NCBI GenBank assembly: GCA_038230415.1
Contig: JBBRNH010000019.1
Span: forward strand, 1-64,000
Reading direction: 5' to 3'
Length of the DNA stretch: 64,000 bases
Source: JBBRNH01 sp038230415
Lineage (GTDB): Bacteria > Bacteroidota > Bacteroidia > Cytophagales > Spirosomataceae
The notes below the pieces were generated by a model, which searched no databases, was not told where the DNA came from, and saw only the letters and a list, made by a program, of their open reading frames with translations. How positions within the stretch are numbered: the first letter of the stretch is position 1; every line of letters begins with the position of its first letter. A program made the position numbers and the translations under genes. Positions 1 through 7,669 of the stretch are shown here, piece after piece.

Positions 1-44
1 CGCCAGGACTGGCCGGGCGCTGCTGGTTTTAGACGAGAACAGGC

Positions 45-455
45 TCAGGCAAAGCCCGGTGTTGGCGGGCCAAACAGCGTACCGGCTGGCCGGGGCGGAG
101 TGTCGCCGTCGTGGTTCGTTACCTGCTCAATGATGTCAGCCCGGCGGTGCATGGCATCCACCAGGGTTTCGGCTAAGCAGTTGAACGTGGTCGGGTCGCT
201 GACCTCCACCCTGGCGAAAGCAATGGCGGGCAGTAACACGTCCGACACGTCGGGGGTACCGTCGGGCAGGTCGGCAACTCCGGCAATCACAAAGGCGTTG
301 ATGCCGTAGGTTTTGTTGAGCAGGGCCAGCGCGGCATAATAGTCGTTTATCTGTTGTTTAAAGGCGGGGCTTTGGGACACGTCCCGCACGATTTGGGCGG
401 CTTCTTCGGCCCTGGCCCGTCTGCGGGCGGCAGTGTTTTTTGGGGGTTTGCTCAC
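45..455 (-). CDS. hypothetical protein (accessory element)
   Basis: A 136-residue protein I do not recognise. The N-terminus is basic and Ala/Arg-rich (residues 5-20), followed by a mixed alpha/beta stretch and a Pro/Gly-rich end. There is no signal peptide or membrane segment. Its ATG overlaps the stop of the upstream gene in an ATGA arrangement, so it is probably translationally coupled and is the last visible gene of the minus-strand operon that starts near 9350. The 44 bases to the left hold no recognisable start. The gene is supported by the overlap and by codon use like its neighbours; its function is unknown. Confidence 0.6.
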   Translation of the reverse strand: MSKPPKNTAARRRARAEEAAQIVRDVSQSPAFKQQINDYYAALALLNKTYGINAFVIAGVADLPDGTPDVSDVLLPAIAFARVEVSDPTTFNCLAETLVDAMHRRADIIEQVTNHDGDTPPRPAGTLFGPPTPGFA

Positions 456-951
456 GGTTGCAGCAGTTGGTTTAGTTTGTGGGTCAGGTGGTAGCCGTAG
501 CGGTCGAAACCGGCGCGGATGGCCTCGGATAGTTCATCGTCTTTGAGCGCCATACCGTAGTTGATGCGGACTTCCTCGGTGCCACAGTCGTTGAAGTCCG
601 CGTCGTCATGGTAGCCATTGCCCTTGCCCGGCTCGAAGTAGGTACACTGGGTTTGCAGCTCACAAAAGCCCACTACGGTATCGTCATCGTAGCCCGTAAA
701 ATCATGGGTAGTCTGCACGGTGCGGTTGGTGGTGCCGATAAAGTCTAAGGCCATCGTTGGCACGGTGCCGTCCTCCATCAGGGCCACCATCAGCGCGTAT
801 TCGCCGGTGCAGGTCACCACATCACCACCGTTGCCCACGTTGGCACTAAACCGGCACTGGTGGCAATTGCGCGAGTGCCACCACTCATATTCAGTGCCAT
901 TTGAGAACGGGCGGTAGGCGGGGTTGTTGGGATAATTTCGTCAGTATTCAT
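452..951 (-). CDS. hypothetical protein with Cys-rich N-terminus, apparent frameshift
   Basis: The simple open frame with a start runs from a GTG at 838 to 452 (128 residues). The same frame stays open back to 940 and encodes NGTEYEWWHSRNCHQC and flanking residues, which resembles the start of small Cys-containing phage or plasmid proteins. No start codon lies in that frame before the TGA at 943-941. A good ATG exists at 951 (MNTDEIIP) one frame off, and a single missing base in the GGG run at 929-931 would join the two. I therefore annotate 452-951 as one gene with a 1-nt lesion or a sequence error. Its stop overlaps the next gene's ATG. Function unknown; the Cys residues could bind metal. 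Confidence 0.55.
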
Positions 952-1006
952 CGGTGTTTGTTCATACCCCGGCCAGCGGTTGCCAGCCAGCCGGGGCGGT
1001 TGGGGT

Positions 1007-1444
1007 TCAGAACGGTAATGCGTCTTCCTGTCCGGCAGCAATGGGGGCAAAGGCGGGCAGCGGATTGGCGGCCATCTGCGCGGCTGGTGTCGGAGCCGGG
1101 GCGGGGGGCGGTGCCGACTGATACACAGCCGCCGACGTTAGTTCTACCACGTCAATCCGCCAGGCATCCAAGCTCAGGTAAATGCCCTTTGTGCCGCCCT
1201 TCGCCGTGTTGTCATACGGTCTGCCGTTCAGGTTGTAGCTTACCGTTACGGTCTGGCCCGGTTTGAGCCGGTCGGTCAGGTTTACTTTGTCCCGGCGCAG
1301 TTCAAAAGGCAGGTAGTTGGGGTAATCGGGCCGGGTGGTGATGTCCACATAGAACGTCCGGGTGGCGTAATCTTTGTTGGGGCCTTTCATGGCAACCTCG
1401 TTGATCTGCATCAGGCAGCCCGTAATTTGTTGGGTAGTCGTCAT
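1007..1444 (-). CDS. DUF3127-type single-stranded DNA-binding-like protein
   Basis: A 145-residue protein with the pattern of the DUF3127 OB-fold family: a beta-rich core (residues 5-100) with RTFYVDI, LKPGQTVTVSYNLNGRPY and a late aromatic strand, then a Pro/Ala-rich linker (about 108-135) and the end EDALPF. The acidic linker end closing in a hydrophobic PF tip is typical of SSB tails that recruit replication partners. This is inference from composition and layout. It lies in the same operon as a DUF3987 ATPase and a beta clamp, so a replication role fits. A canonical bacterial SSB is less likely because the core is shorter and different. Confidence 0.7.
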   Translation of the reverse strand: MTTTQQITGCLMQINEVAMKGPNKDYATRTFYVDITTRPDYPNYLPFELRRDKVNLTDRLKPGQTVTVSYNLNGRPYDNTAKGGTKGIYLSLDAWRIDVVELTSAAVYQSAPPPAPAPTPAAQMAANPLPAFAPIAAGQEDALPF

Positions 1445-1462
1445 TGTATTGGTTTATTGGTT

Positions 1463-1921
1463 TTACTTGGATTCGTTAAAACGGGCAATGATCTGTTCAT
1501 TTCGTTGTTGTAGCAGTGCCAAACAGGAGTTGATACGCCTCATTTCGGGGCTGGACTGGTAGGCATCCCACATCGCAGCTTCGTTGGCGGTCTCGTAGAG
1601 TCCGTGCCAGTTCTGGATGGTATCACGGGCAAGGCGCAGGCTGTGTTCGGCCTTCACCAGCAAGTTTGCGTCCTGCACGTGCTGTTCGGCGGTATGCTTA
1701 TTGCCGTTCGGGGCCGGTATGTACGTGCGGCTGCGGTTCCAGCAGCCTTCTAAATCCACGTAGTCGCCGGGGCGCACAAAGAAGCCCGCAGCAATCAGCC
1801 GGTCGTAATCGGCAGTGCCAAGCAGGAGCGGGACCGGGGCCAGATCGCCGATGTGCAGGGTGGCCGTTGTCAGGTCTTCATCGTTGGTGCTGTACACGGC
1901 AATCCGTAGTGTATTATCCAT
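1463..1921 (-). CDS. hypothetical protein
   Basis: A 152-residue protein of unknown function. The first ~65 residues look beta-rich (LRIAVYSTNDEDLTTATLHI, then FFVRPGDYVDLEGCW); the rest is helical and charged and ends in LLQQRNEQIIARFNESK, a possible short coiled coil. No signal peptide or membrane segment is seen. It is the first gene downstream of the repeat-rich non-coding stretch at 1922-2514 and precedes the SSB-like gene by 18 bp, so it is probably co-transcribed with it. Confidence 0.6.
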   Translation of the reverse strand: MDNTLRIAVYSTNDEDLTTATLHIGDLAPVPLLLGTADYDRLIAAGFFVRPGDYVDLEGCWNRSRTYIPAPNGNKHTAEQHVQDANLLVKAEHSLRLARDTIQNWHGLYETANEAAMWDAYQSSPEMRRINSCLALLQQRNEQIIARFNESK

Positions 1922-2514
1922 TTGGTTATCAGTGGTTTAATGATGTAAGTAAACGATTTGTGAAAATATAACAGGGACGCTGGTAATTCGTAGATTGACA
2001 TTGACAAAGACTCAAAACTGATTATGGCCGTAACTCATTGATAATCAGCACTATTAGCTGTTCGCGGAATAATACCAAAAAAGGGTTAATATGCTGATTA
2101 TCAGCGTAGTCTATTGGTCAATGTCAGTAAATCAATCCCGGAATAGTACAATCTTAACTACCTGATAATCAGTAAAACCGATTCGGGTTTTGTCAACCTG
2201 GGTGATTGACAGTCATTGACAAAAAGTCAATCAGTGTCAATCACCCAAGTTGACAGATTGGACTACCCCTACTCTGATTATCAGGCAGTTGCGTTTGTAC
2301 TTTTCTAAGATTGATTGACGCTGATTGACAGGGCATATCTGTTGATTATCAAGTAGTTAGCTGTATTTTAGTGTTATTCTGCGAAATATATCTTTGCTGA
2401 TTATCAGGCAGTTAGCCAAGAATCGGATTTTTGGCTTTGTCAACGTCAATGTCATTTTGGTTTTCGGAAAAACAGTTTTCGGACTATGGTGACAACTTCG
2501 CCGTAACCCGTTGA
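1922..2514. repeat. non-coding, repeat-rich, iteron-like region
   Basis: About 590 bp of AT-rich sequence without a credible gene. The near-palindrome CTGATWATCAG occurs at 2094, 2162, 2274 and 2397, with one-end variants at 2018, 2038, 2342 and 2511; three copies continue into a shared GYAGTT extension. ATTGAC/GTCAAT words recur throughout, and a 30-bp inverted repeat lies at 2191-2255. It sits between the SSB-like side and the DUF3987 ATPase of a replication-type operon. The layout resembles an iteron-bearing origin or partition/control site of a mobile element. No origin activity can be proven from sequence. Confidence 0.6.
2191..2255. repeat. 30-bp inverted repeat with 5-nt loop (cruciform)
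   Basis: Arms 2191-2220 and 2226-2255 are complementary at 27 of 30 positions around an AAAAA loop, and each arm contains GGGTGATTGACA. It could form a cruciform or bind a dimeric initiator or repressor. No T-run follows, so a terminator is unlikely. Confidence 0.75.
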
Positions 2515-3921
2515 TTATGAGTTCTTGGCCCCAAAAGCCGATGGGTATTTGTCGCTGACCTTTTTGAGTTGGGCGGATACGGCCTGTTTTGACTTGCCGA
2601 GCATCTCCGCCAGCCGCGTCTGGCTATACCCAGCCGCCCGGTACTCAGCCGCTAATTGCAGCACCTCTAAGGGGATGGTCAGCTTCTGGCGGGCCACCTG
2701 GTAGGCTTCGTAGCCCGATGCCATAAAATACTCGCCAAGCCGGATGGCCTGCTCAAACGTCTCTAAACTCACGGGTGGCAGCCGGTGCAGACTGGGGGCA
2801 TAAAACGCGCCGTTCATGGCCGTCAGAATCCCCGCAAACCGCAGTACATACTCCTTCACCTTGCCCAGAACGCCGGTTCTGATGTCGCGCTCGTGGGTGT
2901 CGTCGGCCGCGTTGGCCTTGTCGGTCTGCTGATCCTGCCACTGCTGGAAGCGGGTCAGGGCTTCGTCGGTGAGATAGACTTTGCCGGGCGTATCGGTGCG
3001 GTAGTTCATTTTGAGTTCGCCATAGAGCCGGTCAATCATGTTGTCGTAGGGGGCAAAAACGTCTTCTTTGCGCTGGTGGCGCAGGTTGGGGCTGATGGCG
3101 CGGTCGGCCTCGGCGAAGGCCCACAGAAACCGGAAGGCAAAGCCCGACGTGTCGCGGTCGTTCTCAAAGAGCCGCCAGACAAGGCTGGGCTGGATGCCGC
3201 CCATCAGCGAAAAACAACGGTGTTCCTGCTTGATGCGGATAAAACCACCCCCCACCCGGTCGAACGTATAGTCATCGGCGGGCGACCACGAGCCGAGGAA
3301 AAACCCCAGTTCGGTGGCCCCGGATTTGTAGCGGCTCAGGTCGTCGAACCATTTTACCAATTCGTCTTCGTAGCGGGCAATGCCTTTGAAGTTGTGGGGC
3401 AGCACCTTCTTCATCATGGCTTCGTAGGTAATGTCGTTGATAAAAATGGCTTTTCTGCTGTCTTTTTCCTCGCGGTCTTTGTCGGCCAACTGCTCAAAAT
3501 AGTCGTCATCGAGCCGGGTCTGGATTTTTTTCAGGGGCCGCAGCAGTTGTTTCTGAATCATGGTCTTGCCCGACGAGGAAATGCCCACCGTTGCCCCCCA
3601 TACGCTCAGGTTGGTTTCCCAGCTTTGGCCGTCTTGCAGGGTGCTGGCAACGAGCGAGGAGCCGATGGCAATGCTGGCCGTTTGCAGCAGACCCAGGCCC
3701 ACAAAGGCGCGTTCGCCTTTCAGATCGGTAATGAGCGAGGCAATCATGGGCTGGAGGGGCGCAGGGAACACATCGAGCGGAAAGACCAGTCCCTTGCGCC
3801 GGGCGCGGGCTTCGGCTTCGATGTCGGCATCGGTCAGGATGGTGGCATAGCCGTTGAGCGAGGCCGGTATCTTTACTTTGGGCGCGGTGGTGCCATTGGC
3901 GGGTGGCGTGTAGCGTTGCAT
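2515..3921 (-). CDS. DUF3987 family ATPase (YfjI-like, replication/primase-associated)
   Basis: A 468-residue protein with a P-loop GISSSGKT at residues 113-120 in the setting typical of DUF3987 proteins of phages and integrative elements: an N-terminal segment around PLDVFPAPLQPMI, then the ATPase core with FINDITYEAMMKK, RYEDEL and LMGGIQPS as likely Walker B and sensor strands. The last ~40 residues (YSQTRLAEML then KSKQAVSAQL) form a helix-turn-helix. Such proteins are usually linked to element replication, often next to primase domains, which I do not see here. It lies directly beside the iteron-like region. ATG at 3921. Confidence 0.8.
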   Translation of the reverse strand: MQRYTPPANGTTAPKVKIPASLNGYATILTDADIEAEARARRKGLVFPLDVFPAPLQPMIASLITDLKGERAFVGLGLLQTASIAIGSSLVASTLQDGQSWETNLSVWGATVGISSSGKTMIQKQLLRPLKKIQTRLDDDYFEQLADKDREEKDSRKAIFINDITYEAMMKKVLPHNFKGIARYEDELVKWFDDLSRYKSGATELGFFLGSWSPADDYTFDRVGGGFIRIKQEHRCFSLMGGIQPSLVWRLFENDRDTSGFAFRFLWAFAEADRAISPNLRHQRKEDVFAPYDNMIDRLYGELKMNYRTDTPGKVYLTDEALTRFQQWQDQQTDKANAADDTHERDIRTGVLGKVKEYVLRFAGILTAMNGAFYAPSLHRLPPVSLETFEQAIRLGEYFMASGYEAYQVARQKLTIPLEVLQLAAEYRAAGYSQTRLAEMLGKSKQAVSAQLKKVSDKYPSAFGAKNS

Positions 3922-3955
3922 TCAGGAAACGGCAGGGTTCGGAGGGTTGAGAGAA

Positions 3956-4534
3956 TCAGGAAAATAGCACGGGGGGCGGGGTGCCGCCTTGCCCCGGATC
4001 GGTCTGGCCCGGTGTTGTTGCGGTGGCCGTGCCGGGGCCGTTTTCGTTACCGAGCAGGGCAGACAGCCGTTTGTATTCGCTGACGGTGAGTTCCTCCATA
4101 TCGGCGTTGGGGGTGTAGTCGGCCTCCTCGCCGACGCTCATCAGGTGAAAATCAGCCCCGAACTCAACCGTCGGGCAGGTATATTGCCGGAGGCCCTTCC
4201 ATTGTCTTTTGAAGCCGACAATGTCGTTAAGGCTGCCAGGCAGGATGGCAGAGATGGCGACGATCCGGTCGAGCAATGGCCGGTTTCGTTGCATTTGTCT
4301 GGGAAAATACACCGGCTGCCGGGCGTGGCGATAGGCCGTTTTCCAGTCTGCCGGTTTGTCGGGCATCTTAAAGCCGTTCACGCCCCCGGCCAGCACCTGG
4401 GGCGAGACCATGATGGCCGTTGCGCCCACGTCAGTCTGGAGGCTTTCGATTTGGTCGCTGGTGGCAACTATCCGGCTCCACAGATCAGACAGGGCCAGAA
4501 AGGTGGCCGTATCGGGCAAAATCTTGTATTTCAT
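3956..4534 (-). CDS. hypothetical protein
   Basis: A 192-residue protein, not recognised. It opens with MKYKILPDTATFLALSDLW and has a Trp/Arg-rich middle (residues 75-120) with a basic patch QMQRNRPLLDR, then an acidic stretch near 135-150 and a Gly/Pro/Thr-rich tail. There are no membrane or secretion signals. Its start overlaps the stop of the upstream gene by four bases (ATGA), and the DUF3987 gene follows after 34 bp, so all three are probably one transcript. Confidence 0.6.
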   Translation of the reverse strand: MKYKILPDTATFLALSDLWSRIVATSDQIESLQTDVGATAIMVSPQVLAGGVNGFKMPDKPADWKTAYRHARQPVYFPRQMQRNRPLLDRIVAISAILPGSLNDIVGFKRQWKGLRQYTCPTVEFGADFHLMSVGEEADYTPNADMEELTVSEYKRLSALLGNENGPGTATATTPGQTDPGQGGTPPPVLFS

Positions 4535-5064
4535 AACCCAAAATCGTTTTTGAAGAATGTTTGCAGGCGGTTCATCTCGTGGTCGGTCAGGATAATGGTA
4601 TGTCCCGTAGTCAGGGTTATGCTGCGTTCGTCAACCAGTGCAATGCTGGCCGTGCCGATAATCCGGTTGGTGGCGAGCCGGTAAAACTGGTTCGGGTTCG
4701 GCAGCAGCACCTCCACGTGTTGGTGGGTGATGGCCCCGCGTTCCCACTGTTCGGTATGCTGGTTCAGCGTCGGGGCCGAGACCGTCCGCCGATCCTGGTA
4801 GGTGTTGCCGTGATGGTGATGCTCGTGGGCCGGTTTGCTCTGGCCGGTGCCGGTTGCTCGCTGGGCTACCTGCTCGGTCTGCATCAGGTGGCCCAGCACC
4901 CGGCCAAACCGGGTGCCGAGTTGCTGCATCATCTCGTTGTGCGGATACCGCTCGATGAGGTCGGCAATCCAGTCGGTATCGGCCTGGATGCCGGTTGGTT
5001 CGGGTGGTGCCGGAGCCGGAGCCGTACCGGGCAGCAGGTCAGACAGGGCGGTGGGCTGGCTCAT
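4531..5064 (-). CDS. hypothetical protein with His-rich linker and possible LytTR-like end
   Basis: A 177-residue protein. Residues 1-25 are Pro/Ala-rich, 30-75 are helical with DTDWIADLIERYPHNEM, and a His cluster (HEHHHHG) follows near 80. The C-terminal ~80 residues read like a small beta-rich DNA-binding domain: VEVLLPNPNQFYRLATNRII, then a strand pair and a terminal helix. A LytTR-type domain is a possible but weak match. Start and stop both overlap neighbouring genes in ATGA form, so it is translationally coupled in the operon. Confidence 0.6.
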   Translation of the reverse strand: MSQPTALSDLLPGTAPAPAPPEPTGIQADTDWIADLIERYPHNEMMQQLGTRFGRVLGHLMQTEQVAQRATGTGQSKPAHEHHHHGNTYQDRRTVSAPTLNQHTEQWERGAITHQHVEVLLPNPNQFYRLATNRIIGTASIALVDERSITLTTGHTIILTDHEMNRLQTFFKNDFGL

Positions 5065-5429
5065 TGGGCATCGGAGTCAAACAGGCTCAGGCGACCGAAC
5101 TCGTCGGCAGCCTGCTGGCAGACGGCCATTAGCTCCGTGTCGCCCAATTGCTTCCCGTACAAAAAACTGCGCCGGAGTTCGCCAACAACGGCCCCCCGCC
5201 GATCCGGGTACGCAATCCGGTACTGGCCCCGGCCCGGCAGTGCGCCCCCGCCACAGCCATCTTTGTCTTTGTGGCTCAGGGCAGCATACCACCCCGAATC
5301 ATCGGCGGCCACCAGCACCGTCAGGCTCCGGTTGCCAAGTTTGGTTTGCAGGGCCGCTTCGGAGTTCAGGCAAACGTCGTGTTCGTTCCAGACAAACCGT
5401 CTGGCGGAGGTGTCGGGTTGGTCAGTCAT
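5061..5429 (-). CDS. hypothetical protein
   Basis: A 122-residue soluble protein of unknown function. The first half is predicted beta-rich (LTVLVAADDSGWYAALSHKD), a Gly-rich loop GCGGGALPGRGQYR follows at about residues 58-72, and the C-terminal third is helical. It overlaps the genes on both sides by 4-8 bases, which supports it as a real operon member. Confidence 0.55.
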   Translation of the reverse strand: MTDQPDTSARRFVWNEHDVCLNSEAALQTKLGNRSLTVLVAADDSGWYAALSHKDKDGCGGGALPGRGQYRIAYPDRRGAVVGELRRSFLYGKQLGDTELMAVCQQAADEFGRLSLFDSDAQ

Positions 5430-5661
5430 CGCCGTATTCTTTTTTCATGCGGTTGATAAACTCAGTGGCTGATTCGGGCGAAAAATCCCGGATGAAGCTC
5501 TGCGAGGCTTCTTCCGACTGACATTGTGTCAAGTCACAGTGTGACACGCCGGAGTCGGAATAACATTCGGTTACAACTTCGTCGTCCTGACGAAATAGCA
5601 GCACGGGCCGGTCGGGGCCGTTGGAGTTGGCCGGGTCGGGTTCGATGATTCTAAAGTTCAT
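5422..5661 (-). CDS. small acidic hypothetical protein
   Basis: A 79-residue acidic protein with a beta-like first half (PVLLFRQDDEVVTECY) and a helical, charged end (ATEFINRMKKEYGDD). It has three Cys residues between 33 and 48 without a clear metal-binding pattern. Its end overlaps the next gene by eight bases. Function unknown. Confidence 0.5.
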   Translation of the reverse strand: MNFRIIEPDPANSNGPDRPVLLFRQDDEVVTECYSDSGVSHCDLTQCQSEEASQSFIRDFSPESATEFINRMKKEYGDD

Positions 5662-5676
5662 GGTTGGGGTGCGGGG

Positions 5677-5898
5677 TTATAGTTCGGCGAATTGTTGGTT
5701 GATGGTTTCAGCCTGGCGGGTCTGCCAGGCGTTGACCAACGCCAGCAGGTTCGCTTCGAGGGACGCAACATCGTTGGCCGTGTTGGTGTAGTGCTTTGTG
5801 CTGTACCGTACCTGGTTGGTGAGTTCCTCGGCAAGTCGTTTGGTGTCTTCCTGCTGGCGATACAGGGCATTGCCGGCAATGAGTTGGTCAGATGTCAT
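5677..5898 (-). CDS. small helical hypothetical protein
   Basis: A 73-residue, almost entirely helical protein with heptad-like spacing of Leu/Ala/Val from residue 5 onward, so probably a coiled coil (RQQEDTKRLAEELTNQV, then SLEANLLALVNAW). A second frame (5658-5879) is also open, but its composition is Pro/Thr/Arg-rich and looks like a shadow. It lies 28 bp downstream of a single-membrane-span gene, which is reminiscent of small phage protein sets. Confidence 0.5.
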   Translation of the reverse strand: MTSDQLIAGNALYRQQEDTKRLAEELTNQVRYSTKHYTNTANDVASLEANLLALVNAWQTRQAETINQQFAEL

Positions 5899-5925
5899 GT
5901 CTGTTATTGGGTTGGTTGGTATGCG

Positions 5926-6081
5926 TTATCGTTTGTTTTTCAGGTGATTACGGAGCCGTTTGGAAAACAGACTCCAGAATTTGAGCGTCACCGACGGCCA
6001 CACCGCCACGATCCCCAACGCCACCACCAGCAGCAGCGCGGCCAGTTGGTAATAGATAAAGTCGTAGCGGGGGTCGTGCAT
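5926..6081 (-). CDS. small single-span membrane protein
   Basis: A 51-residue protein starting at ATG 6081. Residues 12-30 are a strong membrane segment (QLAALLLVVALGIVAVW), preceded by a short polar aromatic N-terminus and followed by a highly basic tail (SKRLRNHLKNKR). The positive-inside rule puts the tail in the cytoplasm. Such short proteins with one span and a basic tail occur in phage and element operons, but no family is assigned. It lies between genes of the same strand with short spacers. Confidence 0.5.
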   Translation of the reverse strand: MHDPRYDFIYYQLAALLLVVALGIVAVWPSVTLKFWSLFSKRLRNHLKNKR

Positions 6082-6107
6082 TGCCGGTGGTGGTCGGGGC
6101 TTGTGGG

Positions 6108-6338
6108 TCAGGGTCTGGCTCTGAGCAACTCGTGGCAGAGGGCGGCAATGGCGATTTCGGCATTGGTCGGGGCGTGGCCGTCTTCGGTGTATTGCTTCTC
6201 CAGCACGGTGCTGATGGCGATCAGCGCGTTGCGGTAGGCAATGGCCGTTGTGCGGGTGGCTTCCAGTTCGGCGGCTTTCTGGCTGTAGCGGTCGCGCAGG
6301 TGGCTGGCTTCGCTCATGGTGGTACTGTTGGGGTTCAT
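6108..6338 (-). CDS. small coiled-coil hypothetical protein
   Basis: A 76-residue, largely helical protein (SHLRDRYSQKAAELEATRTT, then a hydrophobic helix from about residue 35). The ATG at 6338 follows the beta-clamp stop after three bases, so it is very likely translated from the same message. Function unknown. Confidence 0.5.
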   Translation of the reverse strand: MNPNSTTMSEASHLRDRYSQKAAELEATRTTAIAYRNALIAISTVLEKQYTEDGHAPTNAEIAIAALCHELLRARP

Positions 6339-6341
6339 GGT

Positions 6342-7523
6342 TCAGGGAAACGTGGGGTTAAGCAAGAGTGGCATCTGCAAGAGCATCAGGTCACTGCCGC
6401 CGGTGGGCGTTTCCAAAGGCCGGAAGATGGCCGCCCGCTTCGGCTGGCTCAGGCTGATGCTTACCCCCGCGCCACCCATTATTTTCAGCAGCTTCACCGT
6501 CAGCCGACCGTCAAAGCCAATCGTGATGTCGTCGCCCTCGTGGTTACACAGCAGCGATTCGCGGGCGTTGTGGTTGTAGTTCAAATCCTGGGCCTCGATG
6601 CTCATTTTTCCGTTGATGCCGAGCGAAACCGTGCCGGTGCTTTTGTTAGCCAGCAGCAGCACCCGGCTCAGGGCCTGTTGCAAATCCTGCCGACCGATGT
6701 GTACCGAGATCGGGTTATCGGTCGGGATGGCAAACTCGAAGTCGGGGAAACGTTCGTCAATCAGCCGGGCATACACCGTCACGAAGCCGATGGCAAGCCG
6801 AATCTGGCTATCAGACAGATCAATGGCTACCGGCTCGTTCACGGGCAGCACGGCATGGATCAGCTTCAGGGCCTTGTGCGGCACAATAACGCTGATGGGC
6901 TTGCCGTCGGCTTTGGCCGGGCCTTCCCGGGTCGGGGCCGTTTCGCCGGGGGTGTAGCGAACCCGCAGCCGGGCCAAACAGTGGCTGTCGGTCGCCACAA
7001 ACACGTGGCCGTCTTCGGCAAACTCCCAAAACATCCCGGTCATCGCCGGGCGCAGGTCATCCGTCGAGCAGCAGGAGGCCACCGCGCTGATGGCCTCGGC
7101 TAAGGTGCTGCTGTTGATCCGGGTCTCAATCTGGGCACCGAAGGCGGGCAGTTTGGGGAAGTCAATCGGGTTCTCGCCCGAAATGTGATACAGGCCGTTG
7201 TCGGTCAGCACGTTGGCCGAAAAATTATCGCTGTTGACGCTGATCGTGACGGGCTGTTCGGCCAGGGCGTGGAGCAGCCCGCGCAGCAGCTTGTAGGGCA
7301 GGGCAACGGCCCCGCTGGTGCCGGTCGGAGCCTCAACGAACAACCGCCCGATGAGGGTGGTTTGCAGGTCGCTGGCCCGCAGGGTGAGGGTGCCGGACCT
7401 GTCGAGCGAAAACAGCACGTTTTCTAAAATCGGCACTGCCGGGTTGGTCGGCACCACCGCGCCGACCGCTTCGAGGCTATCGAGCAGCACCCGCGAGGAG
7501 GCAATGAATTGGAAGTCAGACAT
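6342..7523 (-). CDS. dnaN: DNA polymerase III beta subunit (sliding clamp), element-borne
   Basis: A 393-residue protein of normal clamp length with three repeated clamp domains (about 1-125, 130-265, 270-393). Recognisable features are the opening strand/helix with LLDSLEAVGAVVPTNPAVPI, DLQTTLIGR, SGENPIDFPKLP at the end of domain I, and the terminal LMLLQMPLLL in place of the usual PMR-type end. The clamp encircles DNA and tethers polymerase. A chromosomal copy is expected elsewhere; this one sits in an accessory operon, so it probably serves element replication. A structured leader or terminator (7565-7653) precedes it. Confidence 0.88.
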   Translation of the reverse strand: MSDFQFIASSRVLLDSLEAVGAVVPTNPAVPILENVLFSLDRSGTLTLRASDLQTTLIGRLFVEAPTGTSGAVALPYKLLRGLLHALAEQPVTISVNSDNFSANVLTDNGLYHISGENPIDFPKLPAFGAQIETRINSSTLAEAISAVASCCSTDDLRPAMTGMFWEFAEDGHVFVATDSHCLARLRVRYTPGETAPTREGPAKADGKPISVIVPHKALKLIHAVLPVNEPVAIDLSDSQIRLAIGFVTVYARLIDERFPDFEFAIPTDNPISVHIGRQDLQQALSRVLLLANKSTGTVSLGINGKMSIEAQDLNYNHNARESLLCNHEGDDITIGFDGRLTVKLLKIMGGAGVSISLSQPKRAAIFRPLETPTGGSDLMLLQMPLLLNPTFP

Positions 7524-7564
7524 GGGTTTGATTGGTGATACGCGGTTTGATTAGCGACAAAAAG

Positions 7565-7653
7565 GCCCCCGGCACTCGACCCGGCCAAAGAGCCAGGCGG
7601 AGTAGCGATATAGTTAAACCATTTCTAAACTTACCCTTTCGGGTGCCGGGGGC
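7565..7653 (-). ncRNA. candidate structured leader/attenuator upstream of dnaN
   Basis: On the minus strand the arms 7653-7643 and 7575-7565 give an 11-bp perfect GC stem (GCCCCCGGCAC with GTGCCGGGGGC), immediately followed by CCTTTTTG. Inside are a CCC-GAAA-GGG tetraloop hairpin and a second hairpin CCTGGC/GCCGGG. It lies between the upstream gene and the clamp gene, so it can act as a terminator, an attenuator or a small structured RNA. The large multi-branch loop is unusual for a plain terminator. Confidence 0.5.
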
Positions 7654-7669
7654 GTTGGTAAACAGGGGG

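Noticed and set aside
2785..4083. 432-residue plus-strand open frame
   Set aside because: Antisense to the DUF3987 gene and the next gene; composition is Gly/Val/Arg-rich with no motif, a typical shadow of GC-rich coding sequence.
6081..7103. 340-residue plus-strand open frame
   Set aside because: Lies antisense over the beta clamp and small operon genes; biased composition and no recognisable domain.
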